Notes: generated by a model not told the origin, from the letters alone. Positions 1 through 6,193 are shown, numbered from the stretch's first letter. The stretch is 7,366 nucleotides of DNA from Pseudomonadota bacterium (GCA_018812385.1 JAHJDU010000013.1:1-7366), one strand, 5' to 3'. Program-made: numbers and translations.

Positions 1-746
1 TATATAATATATTCTTTATTTCCTTTAGGACCTGAAATAGGGGAGGGGACGACCTGATTTACCAGATATCCACGCTCTTTAAAAAACACTTTCAAATCTT
101 TGATCACTAATTTTCTAATTTCAGGATCCTTTACAACACCCCCCTTGCCAACATTTTGTTTTCCTGCTTCAAATTGAGGTTTAATCAACGCCAGAACCAG
201 CGTATTATCTCTCATAAATTTTTCAGCAGCCGGTATAACGACCTTTAAAGAGATAAAAGAGGTATCTGCTACAACTATATCCATTTTTTCATTAATTACT
301 TCATAGGGCAATTGTCGAATATTGGTCCTTTCAATAACCTTTACCCTCACGTCCTGCCTTAAAGTCCAATCAAACTGCCCATATCCTACATCAACTGCAT
401 ATACTTTAGCAGCTCCATATTGAAGCAGACAATCAGTAAACCCCCCGGTTGAAGCACCAATATCAAGGCATGTCAACCCCTTTACCAATACTGGGATGCT
501 TTTTAATGCAGCTTCAAGCTTGAGTCCCCCCCGGCTGACAAATGGATTGTCATCCTGTTTCACAATGACAGCTGCATCATTGGCAATCAGTGTTCCAGGC
601 TTGTCCACAGGGTAATCATTCACCAATACTTTGCCTGCCATAATGAGCGCTTTTGCCCGGTGACGGGATTTTACCAAACCCTTATCAACGACAAAGGCAT
701 CAAGTCGGGTTTTATTTTTCAACCCTTTATTCAATTGTTTTGCCAT
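1..746 (-). CDS. tlyA: TlyA-family rRNA 2'-O-methyltransferase (hemolysin A family), 3' end cut by window edge
   Basis: Reading leftward from an ATG at 746-744 gives 248 open codons that run off the left edge. The visible protein ends PKGNKEYII, which matches the extreme C-terminus of TlyA, so only a few residues are missing. An S4 RNA-binding domain covers about residues 14-75 (RLDAFVVDKG, then SRHRAKALIMAGKVLVN). A Rossmann methyltransferase of the FtsJ/RrmJ type follows, with SAM-binding motif LDIGASTGGFTD (94-105), ADTSFISL (160-167) and LIKPQFEAGK (187-196). The family's K-D-K-E tetrad appears intact as K76, D161, K189 and E245. TlyA proteins 2'-O-methylate 16S and/or 23S rRNA in the cytoplasm; the older 'hemolysin' name is historical. 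The start overlaps the dxs 3' end by 20 bases and has no clear Shine-Dalgarno, so translational coupling is inferred. In-frame TTG codons 5 and 9 are alternative starts but have no better ribosome site. Three G runs of 6-7 fall in Gly-Gly codons. Confidence 0.93.
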   Translation of the reverse strand, partial: MAKQLNKGLKNKTRLDAFVVDKGLVKSRHRAKALIMAGKVLVNDYPVDKPGTLIANDAAVIVKQDDNPFVSRGGLKLEAALKSIPVLVKGLTCLDIGASTGGFTDCLLQYGAAKVYAVDVGYGQFDWTLRQDVRVKVIERTNIRQLPYEVINEKMDIVVADTSFISLKVVIPAAEKFMRDNTLVLALIKPQFEAGKQNVGKGGVVKDPEIRKLVIKDLKVFFKERGYLVNQVVPSPISGPKGNKEYII

Positions 747-2610
747 GTAAGTCTATAGCTGCAGTTACAATTGCATCGCTGTCTATTTCATAATCTTTTC
801 TTAAAATATTCTGGGGGCCATGCTCGACAAATATATTTTTAATGCCAATCCTTTTCAGGAAAAATCCTGTCACGCCTTTATCTGCAAACATCTCCAGAAC
901 GGCAGATCCAAATCCGCCATCAAGAACATGCTCTTCAACGATGATAATTTTTTTAATTTTTAGTGCATATTCAATAATCAGATCAGAATCCAGGGGCTTT
1001 ACAAATCTTGCATTGATGATCGTTGCAAAAATACCCTGTTCCTTAAGACATGTATTTGCCTTTATGGCCTCACCAACAGAATTTCCTATGGCAATAATTA
1101 ATAGATCATCACCTTGATTTATTACTTGAGCTTTTCCAATTTCCAAAGGTTCTGGATTCTCATCAATTTGAACTCCAACTCCAAGATCCCTTGAATATCT
1201 TAAAGCTATAGGTCCGTCATGCTGGACGGCCGTAACAAGCATTCTTGCCAGTTCATTTTCATCCTTTGGTGCCATAATTGTCATGTTTGGCATACAGCGA
1301 AGATATGAAAAATCAAAAAGGCCATGATGCGTGGGCCCGTCTTCTCCGACAATACCGCCCCTGTCAATGGCAAATACAACCGGATGGGCATCAATACAGA
1401 CATCGTGAAGGATCTGATCAAAAGCTCTTTGCAAAAAGGTGGAGTAAATGGCAACAACGGGTTTTAAGCCTTTGGATGCAAGCCCTGCAGAAAAAGTGAC
1501 GGCATGCTGTTCTGCAATACCAACATCAAAAAACCTTTTTGGATATTGTTTGGAAAATTCTATTAATCCGGTTCCCTCTGGCATGGCAGCCGTTACAGCA
1601 ACAATTTTTTCATTGGTTCTGGCAAGTTTGAGCATTTGAGATCCAAACACCTGGGTATACGTTGGAATCCCATTAGGTTTATTATTACTCTTTCCTGTAT
1701 CAACGGCAAATGATCCCACCCCATGAAAATAGATTGGATTTTTTTCTGCAGGTTCATATCCTTTTCCTTTTATAGTTGTAACATGCAAAAGAATCGGATC
1801 TTTTGGATTTTTAATGTTTTTCAGAATATCGATCAAATGGTCTAAATTATGGCCGTCAATGGGTCCGAAATAGTCAAAATTAAAGGCTTCAAATAACATA
1901 CCCGGTGTAACAAATGTTTTAAAGGATTCTTCAGACCTTTTTGCAATATTATAAATATCATGACCGATTTTAGGCAAAGATTTTAAAAACACACCAAATC
2001 GATTTCTCATGGACTGAAGATATTTAGCGGAAAAAGTCCGGCTTAATAAAGAGGACAGGGCACCCACATTGGCTGATATAGACATGTCGTTATCATTTAA
2101 AATAACAATAAGGTTTTGTTTTGAATCCCCGGTCTGGTTCAATCCTTCAAAGGCCAGTCCCGCAGTCAGGGAACCGTCTCCGATAACTGAAATAACATCA
2201 GACATATCATTATTTAAATATTTAGCATAACAGATCCCAAGGCCGGCGGAAATAGAGGTCGAGGAATGCCCCACAGTGAACCCGTCATAGGGGCTCTCTT
2301 TAATTTTTGAGAATCCTGAGATACCTTTATACTGACGAAGACTGTCAAAGGTGTCATTTCTACCGGTTATTAATTTATGGGCATAAGACTGATGTCCGAC
2401 ATCCCATATCAATGTATCCTCTGGCAGGTCAAAAACATAGTGGATAGCAAGTGTCAACTCTACCGCACCCAGACTTGAGGCAAGATGTCCTCCGTTTTTA
2501 GATACTACATCAACGATCCTTTCACGAATTTCACTGGCCAAAAGTTTAAGTTCTTTTATTGAAAGCTCTTTTATGTTTTTTGAGGTATTTATTTGTTCAA
2601 GAAGGTTCAA
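727..2610 (-). CDS. dxs: 1-deoxy-D-xylulose-5-phosphate synthase
   Basis: Cytoplasmic thiamine-diphosphate (ThDP) enzyme that condenses pyruvate with glyceraldehyde 3-phosphate to give DXP, the first step of the MEP isoprenoid pathway and a precursor for thiamine and pyridoxal. The 627-residue length is typical of the family. Seen in order: GGHLASSLG with His42, WDVGHQSYAHK with His73, the ThDP/Mg motif GDGSLTAG at 144-151 ending in ILNDNDMSIS (170-179), the transketolase pyrimidine domain with catalytic Glu367 in GIAEQHA, DRGGIVGEDGPTHHG (416-430), and a C-terminal transketolase domain from about 495. RYSRD at 471-475 replaces the usual RYPRG but keeps the arginine. The start is TTG at 2610-2608. 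An in-frame TAA lies two codons upstream, and AAAGG (minus strand, 2625-2621) sits 10 bases before the TTG. Its position after ispA by 20 bases and before tlyA fits one transcript and puts two isoprenoid steps together. Confidence 0.97.
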   Translation of the reverse strand: MNLLEQINTSKNIKELSIKELKLLASEIRERIVDVVSKNGGHLASSLGAVELTLAIHYVFDLPEDTLIWDVGHQSYAHKLITGRNDTFDSLRQYKGISGFSKIKESPYDGFTVGHSSTSISAGLGICYAKYLNNDMSDVISVIGDGSLTAGLAFEGLNQTGDSKQNLIVILNDNDMSISANVGALSSLLSRTFSAKYLQSMRNRFGVFLKSLPKIGHDIYNIAKRSEESFKTFVTPGMLFEAFNFDYFGPIDGHNLDHLIDILKNIKNPKDPILLHVTTIKGKGYEPAEKNPIYFHGVGSFAVDTGKSNNKPNGIPTYTQVFGSQMLKLARTNEKIVAVTAAMPEGTGLIEFSKQYPKRFFDVGIAEQHAVTFSAGLASKGLKPVVAIYSTFLQRAFDQILHDVCIDAHPVVFAIDRGGIVGEDGPTHHGLFDFSYLRCMPNMTIMAPKDENELARMLVTAVQHDGPIALRYSRDLGVGVQIDENPEPLEIGKAQVINQGDDLLIIAIGNSVGEAIKANTCLKEQGIFATIINARFVKPLDSDLIIEYALKIKKIIIVEEHVLDGGFGSAVLEMFADKGVTGFFLKRIGIKNIFVEHGPQNILRKDYEIDSDAIVTAAIDLHGKTIE

Positions 2611-2625
2611 AATTTATCAACCTTT
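2611..2625 (-). promoter_or_regulatory. Ribosome binding site supporting a TTG start of dxs
   Basis: On the minus strand AAAGG lies at 2625-2621, followed by a 10-base spacer to TTG at 2610. An in-frame TAA occurs two codons upstream, so translation cannot begin earlier in this frame. No ATG or GTG follows within the conserved N-terminus. The site therefore decides the start. The match to the anti-Shine-Dalgarno is only moderate. Confidence 0.55.
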
Positions 2626-2630
2626 ATTAT

Positions 2631-3536
2631 TTAATGGTCTCTGTTAATAATATAATTAGCAATCGCTCTTAAAGGTGTTGCTTTTTCATCGAATTCCCAA
2701 ATAGCTTCAATAGCGGTATCTATAAGATTTTTTGCATATTTTTTTGACGCATCAAGGCCAATAATTCCAGGAAACGTCATTTTTTCATTTAATGTATCAG
2801 ACCCGGCAGCCTTTCCCATTATTTGTGGATCACCTTCAATATTCAAAATATCGTCCACGACCTGAAATGCCAGGCCGATTTTATCTGCATAAACAATCAG
2901 TTTGTTAATGGTTCTTAAATCAGATCCGACACTTAAGGCACCAGCTTCAACACTGACGGTTATCATTTTGCCTGTTTTAAGTGCATGTATTTTTTTAAGA
3001 TGGTCTAAGTCGTTATTTTGTTTTGATTGAAAAGACTGCATATCCAGCATTTGTCCTTCAACCATTCCTTGAATCCCGGCTGCCTGTGAGATTTTCGAAA
3101 TCAATTTAATCCTTGTTTCATAGTCAGGATATATATCAAAAACCTGTTCCGGATTAGAAATGACATTAAATGCGTGTGTCAATAAAGCGTCTCCTGCCAG
3201 GATGGCGGTGGGTTCAGAAAATTTCTTGTGACAGGTCGGCAATCCGCGCCGCAAATCATCATTATCCATGGCCGGCAAATCATCATGAATCAAGGAATAG
3301 GTATGGATCATTTCAATGGCACAGCAAGCGGGCAGGGTAATCAAAAAATCTTTTCCACAAGCCTGGGCCGTAGCCATTGACAGGATGGGCCTCAATCTTT
3401 TCCCTCCTGCCATAAGAGAATGTTCCATAGCCATAATCAGTTCATGTCTTTTATCATACTGATGAAGAATCAATTTCAGATACTGGTTAACAAGGGCTTG
3501 TTTTTCTGTTAAATATTGTGGCAAATTAAAATTCAT
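2631..3536 (-). CDS. ispA: Short-chain (farnesyl/geranyl) diphosphate synthase
   Basis: Polyprenyl synthetase that condenses IPP with DMAPP/GPP to farnesyl diphosphate, feeding undecaprenyl-phosphate and quinone synthesis in the cytoplasm. Residues count from the ATG at 3536-3534 (301 aa, usual for IspA). Seen: GGKRLRP (44-50), the first Asp-rich motif DDLPAMD (85-91) with the two-residue insertion of bacterial type-II FPP synthases and Tyr five residues before it, RRG just after, KTG (187-189), and the second Asp-rich region FQVVDDILNIEGD (224-236). The second motif reads DDxxN, not DDxxD. Three in-frame starts are possible: TTG 3551, ATG 3545 and ATG 3536. The last is preferred because MNFNLPQYL matches the family N-terminus and it begins one base after the xseB stop. 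No start has a strong Shine-Dalgarno, so reinitiation after xseB is likely. Product chain length is inferred from motif type; geranylgeranyl output cannot be excluded. Confidence 0.95.
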   Translation of the reverse strand: MNFNLPQYLTEKQALVNQYLKLILHQYDKRHELIMAMEHSLMAGGKRLRPILSMATAQACGKDFLITLPACCAIEMIHTYSLIHDDLPAMDNDDLRRGLPTCHKKFSEPTAILAGDALLTHAFNVISNPEQVFDIYPDYETRIKLISKISQAAGIQGMVEGQMLDMQSFQSKQNNDLDHLKKIHALKTGKMITVSVEAGALSVGSDLRTINKLIVYADKIGLAFQVVDDILNIEGDPQIMGKAAGSDTLNEKMTFPGIIGLDASKKYAKNLIDTAIEAIWEFDEKATPLRAIANYIINRDH

Positions 3537-3537
3537 A

Positions 3538-3765
3538 TTATTCATCTTCAAATGGTAGTTCTTTCACGCTCCCATCATTGTCTTTTGTAATCAAGGATAT
3601 TCTTTTCTCGGTTTTATCCAAAAGATCGAGGCAATATTTAGATTGTTGCATCCCTGATTCATATTTTTTGACTGCATCTTCAAGACAAAGATCTCCAGAC
3701 TCCATTTGCCTTACAATCTCTTCAAGCTCTTTTAAAGCTGTTTCAAATGTTTTTTTTTTAACCAT
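3538..3765 (-). CDS. xseB: Exodeoxyribonuclease VII small subunit
   Basis: A 75-residue protein of the XseB family (usual length about 70-85). The characteristic core is FETALKELEEIVRQMESGD followed by LEDAVKKYESGM, a helical hairpin with leucine/isoleucine periodicity, and a short acidic tail. Several XseB copies bind the coiled-coil region of one XseA and are needed for active, soluble exonuclease VII, which degrades single-stranded DNA from both ends. The gene starts at ATG 3765-3763, inside the end of xseA (8-base overlap). A GGGTGG purine stretch on the minus strand at 3780-3775 lies 9 bases upstream. A run of ten A residues begins in codon 2-3 (3759-3750 on the minus strand), an unusual slippage-prone start. 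The adjoining xseA makes the assignment secure despite the small size. Confidence 0.96.
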   Translation of the reverse strand: MVKKKTFETALKELEEIVRQMESGDLCLEDAVKKYESGMQQSKYCLDLLDKTEKRISLITKDNDGSVKELPFEDE

Positions 3766-5098
3766 TTATTTTTTCCACCCTTGTAATCAATCGCCCTTTT
3801 GAAAAGACAACCTCTATTAGATCATTTATTCTTACATCCCTTGAATTTATAATCATAGTCTTATCTGAAACAAATCTTGAAATACTGTATCCTCTTTTCA
3901 AAACTGCTTCTGGATTCAGCGCCTGCAATTTGGACTTAAGTTCTAAATGAATTGTTTTTATCTCCTGTATTTTTTTTTGAAAATCATGTGTTAAAGATTT
4001 AGAAAGTGTTTTTACGTATTGCCGGTGTTCTAAAATCTTTTTCACAGGCTTCCTTGTGTGGAGGACTTCTGACAACCAAAGACATTTTTCCTTATTATAT
4101 TGTGCATAATGTTTCATCATGTTTATTAATCTTGCTTCATACTCTTCAAGTTTGAATCGAAAATCATAAACAACTATTTCAGGACTTTTTAATCTTGTAC
4201 TTAAATGAATAATAGTCTGGTTAATTGTTTGAATTTTCTTTTTTAAAGATCTATTCAGGCTTTCCTGTAATTCTGAAATTCTTTGAACCAGATAATTTTT
4301 ATCCGGCAGTGCAAGCTCAGCTGCAGCCGAGGGTGTTGGTGCTCTGAGATCGGCAACAAAATCAGCTATGGTAAAATCTGTCTCATGACCAACTCCTGTA
4401 ATAATGGGTATAGTTGATTTAAAAATAGCTTTTGCCACTATCTCTGAATTAAATGCGCTAAGATCTTCCAAAGAACCGCCACCCCGGGCAAGTATAATTA
4501 AATCAGATTTTAAACGTTGATTAACAAGGTTTATGGCATCACTAATCTCAATTTCCGATCCATATCCCTGGACTTTAACCGGCAGGATTTCAAGACAGCA
4601 ATTTGGAAATCGTCTTTTGGCAACATTGATAATATCTTGTACAGCAGCACCAGTCCCTGAAGAAATAACACTGATTATAGAAGGTAAAAACGGGATTGGT
4701 TTTTTGCGAGATTCATCAAAAAAACCTTTATCAGATAATTTTCTTTTAAGCTGTTCAAAAGCCACTTGCATTGAACCTGCACCTTCCGGCTCCAAATGTT
4801 CGAAAATGAGTTGGTAAGATCCTCTGGGTTCGTATAAGGACAGCCTTGCCATCCCGACAATTTTCATCCCATTTTCAGGCTCAAATTTTAATTTACGTTT
4901 TTGATTTTTAAACATCACGGCGCTGATAACTGCCTGTTGGTCCTTTAATGTAAAATAAGAATGGCCTGAGGCAGGAATGCTATAGTTGGAAATTTCACCG
5001 GTCACCCAGATAAAGGGATAGGTTTCTTCTAAAAGAAATTTAATTTCCTTTGTTAATTTAGAAACAGTGTAAATATGTTTAATTATTTTTTCTGTCAT
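3758..5098 (-). CDS. xseA: Exodeoxyribonuclease VII large subunit
   Basis: Catalytic subunit of exonuclease VII, a metal-independent single-strand DNA exonuclease that acts bidirectionally in repair. The 446-residue length is normal. An OB-fold nucleic-acid-binding domain covers about residues 8-103 (WVTGEISNYS, GHSYFTLKD, GSYQLIFE). The catalytic domain contains GTGAAVQDI (148-156), ILARGGGSLEDL (202-213), GVGHETDFTIADFVAD (235-250) and PTPSAAAELALP (254-265). Residues reported as catalytic in E. coli XseA (D155, R205, H238, D241) fall at exactly these numbers here. Residues about 265-395 form a long charged coiled coil that carries XseB. The C-terminal tail includes LNPEAVLKRGYSI (394-406). 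The start is ATG 5098-5096 with only a weak GGA upstream. It is the first gene of the leftward operon, with a promoter candidate about 40 bases upstream. Confidence 0.98.
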   Translation of the reverse strand: MTEKIIKHIYTVSKLTKEIKFLLEETYPFIWVTGEISNYSIPASGHSYFTLKDQQAVISAVMFKNQKRKLKFEPENGMKIVGMARLSLYEPRGSYQLIFEHLEPEGAGSMQVAFEQLKRKLSDKGFFDESRKKPIPFLPSIISVISSGTGAAVQDIINVAKRRFPNCCLEILPVKVQGYGSEIEISDAINLVNQRLKSDLIILARGGGSLEDLSAFNSEIVAKAIFKSTIPIITGVGHETDFTIADFVADLRAPTPSAAAELALPDKNYLVQRISELQESLNRSLKKKIQTINQTIIHLSTRLKSPEIVVYDFRFKLEEYEARLINMMKHYAQYNKEKCLWLSEVLHTRKPVKKILEHRQYVKTLSKSLTHDFQKKIQEIKTIHLELKSKLQALNPEAVLKRGYSISRFVSDKTMIINSRDVRINDLIEVVFSKGRLITRVEKING

Positions 5099-5136
5099 TA
5101 TTATCCATTACGTGAGCAATCCCCACAAAGTTAACA

Positions 5137-5165
5137 AATATAAAACAAAGGCGATATTTTAACAA
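5137..5165 (-). promoter_or_regulatory. Candidate sigma-70 promoter for the xseA-xseB-ispA-dxs-tlyA operon
   Basis: Read on the minus strand, TTGTTA (5165-5160) and TATATT (5142-5137) are separated by exactly 17 bases. Each differs from consensus at one or two positions. Just upstream (about 5182-5166) lies an A9-TTTT tract that resembles an UP element. Predicted transcription would begin near 5130, giving a leader of about 30 bases before the xseA ATG. The surrounding region is very AT-rich, so chance matches are possible. No operator or riboswitch is evident. Confidence 0.55.
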
Positions 5166-5325
5166 TAAAATTTTTTTTTAAAGTTTCGGGCAGCAAATAT
5201 ACTTTGAAAAATATTTTTGATCGGAATTTATATATTTCCCTAAGGTCTGATAATATATATTATGTAAACTTTTTAAAATATAGGCTAAAACCAGCTAATA
5301 ATCGACACATTACTAAATTGTAATC

Positions 5326-5353
5326 TTGCAATTTTACCCTTTCGTGTTATATT
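5326..5353 (+). promoter_or_regulatory. Candidate extended -10 promoter for the Bax-inhibitor-1 family gene
   Basis: TTGCAA at 5326-5331 and TATATT at 5348-5353 are separated by 16 bases. A TG at 5345-5346 one base before the -10 makes an extended -10 element. Transcription would start near 5360, giving a leader of about 30 bases with a good ribosome binding site. The two divergent promoter candidates are about 160 bases apart, far enough to work independently. Confidence 0.55.
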
Positions 5354-5376
5354 AGGCTTTAAAAAATAACCTTTTT

Positions 5377-5381
5377 GGAGG
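5377..5381 (+). promoter_or_regulatory. Strong Shine-Dalgarno for the Bax-inhibitor-1 family gene
   Basis: GGAGG followed by a 9-base spacer to ATG at 5391. It is the best ribosome binding site in the window, stronger than those of the leftward genes, and it fixes the start codon. Confidence 0.8.
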
Positions 5382-5390
5382 AAACATAAA

Positions 5391-6098
5391 ATGGAATCTG
5401 CATCATCTTTTTCACAAAATGCAATACTTGTAAAAACAAATTCATTTATTCGAAGCGTATATAACTGGATGGCTATTGCTCTATCTCTTACCGGACTGAC
5501 TGCCTACTATGTCTCTCATAATGAGACTATGGCCCAACTCATATATGGAACCCCTGGCTTAATGATGGTATTGATCTTTGCAACCCTTGGATTTGTATTT
5601 TTTTTAAGCGCAAGGATTCAAAAAATTAAAGCTACGACAGCCACAGCTTTGTTTACCATTTATTCAATCTTAAACGGAATTACGCTATCCTTTATTTTTA
5701 TGGTTTATACTTCCACATCCATTGTGTCTACATTTATGATTTGCTCGGTAACATTTCTTTGCTGTAGTGTTTATGGAATGGTTACCAAAAAAGATCTGAC
5801 ATCCCTTGGCGGATTCATGTTCATGGGTCTTATTGGTATCGTTATCGCCTCTGTCGTAAATATTTTTTTACAGAGTTCAGGTATGCAGATGATCATTTCC
5901 TATATAGGCGTGGTGGTATTCATCGGCCTTACAGCCTACGATACCCAAAAACTGAAAACCATGGCAGTTACGCTGCCAAATAACGCGACCGGCGCAATGG
6001 TTCGAAAAGGCGCTTTAATGGGCGCACTTACCCTATATCTTGACTTTATCAATCTTTTTATCATGATGCTTCATATTTTTGGTGGCCGCAGAAATTAA
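5391..6098 (+). CDS. Bax inhibitor-1/YccA family inner-membrane protein (YbhL-like)
   Basis: A 235-residue, seven-helix membrane protein of the BI-1 (TMBIM, UPF0005) family. Likely helices lie at about 24-42, 51-73, 84-106, 108-131, 140-160, 167-186 and 208-229. Family signatures are GLTAYDTQKLK (179-189) in helix 6 and GALTLYLDFINLF (211-223) in helix 7. Asp184 and Asp218 correspond to the pH-sensing aspartate pair described in the Bacillus homologue YetJ, where they gate a calcium leak. By eye the closest well-known relative is E. coli YbhL (shared LSA-IQK, TKKDL/TKRDL and IGVVVFIGLTAYDTQKLK-like stretches). There is no signal peptide; the N-terminal 20 residues are polar. The gene appears monocistronic, with its own promoter and Shine-Dalgarno, divergent from xseA and convergent with glmM. 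The physiological role in bacteria is poorly known; ion/calcium homeostasis is an inference from the family. Confidence 0.93.
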   Translation: MESASSFSQNAILVKTNSFIRSVYNWMAIALSLTGLTAYYVSHNETMAQLIYGTPGLMMVLIFATLGFVFFLSARIQKIKATTATALFTIYSILNGITLSFIFMVYTSTSIVSTFMICSVTFLCCSVYGMVTKKDLTSLGGFMFMGLIGIVIASVVNIFLQSSGMQMIISYIGVVVFIGLTAYDTQKLKTMAVTLPNNATGAMVRKGALMGALTLYLDFINLFIMMLHIFGGRRN

Positions 6099-6160
6099 AT
6101 TCTTTGCCAATGCAGCAATCTGGAAAAATTACGGTCCTTAATCGATTTATAAGGCTATAT

Positions 6161-6193
6161 GTAAGGGATACTGGTATAAACCTTATCCCTTAC
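6161..6193. terminator. Inverted repeat between convergent genes, possible weak bidirectional terminator
   Basis: GTAAGGGATA (6161-6170) pairs perfectly with TATCCCTTAC (6184-6193). Inside, GGT (6173-6175) can pair with ACC (6180-6182) around an ATAA loop. The right arm contains the glmM stop codon. The stem has only four G-C pairs in ten. There is no clean U tract on either side: rightward transcripts continue AACTTATCTTTT, leftward ones ATATAGCCTTATAAA. Placement between converging genes supports a transcript-end role, but it is not a textbook intrinsic terminator. Confidence 0.45.

Noticed and set aside
842..1117. Rightward open frame of 91 codons
   Set aside because: It lies wholly antisense to conserved dxs and its translation shows no recognisable domain or ribosome site.
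1278..1639. Two overlapping rightward open frames (1278-1499 and 1448-1639)
   Set aside because: Both are antisense to the dxs catalytic region. Composition is explained by the complement of dxs codons.
3537..3551. Longer ispA starts (TTG 3551, ATG 3545)
   Set aside because: They add residues not typical of the family and neither has a properly spaced Shine-Dalgarno. ATG 3536, just after the xseB stop, fits the usual N-terminus better, though this is not certain.
3578..3802. Rightward open frame of 74 codons
   Set aside because: It is antisense to xseB and the xseA end, both strongly supported.
4533..4860. Open frames on both strands inside xseA (4533-4817 rightward, 4675-4860 leftward)
   Set aside because: They are out of frame with the fully conserved xseA and have no family resemblance.
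5204..5236. Additional rightward promoter (TTGAAA with TATA-like sequence downstream)
   Set aside because: Spacing to the best -10 is 19-21 bases and the region is nearly all A/T, so the match is no better than chance. The extended -10 at 5326-5353 is better.
5099..5390. Riboswitch, small RNA or short gene in the divergent gap
   Set aside because: No structured GC-containing stem, ThDP-box-like element or open frame with a ribosome site was found. Only promoters, A/T tracts and one AT palindrome are visible.
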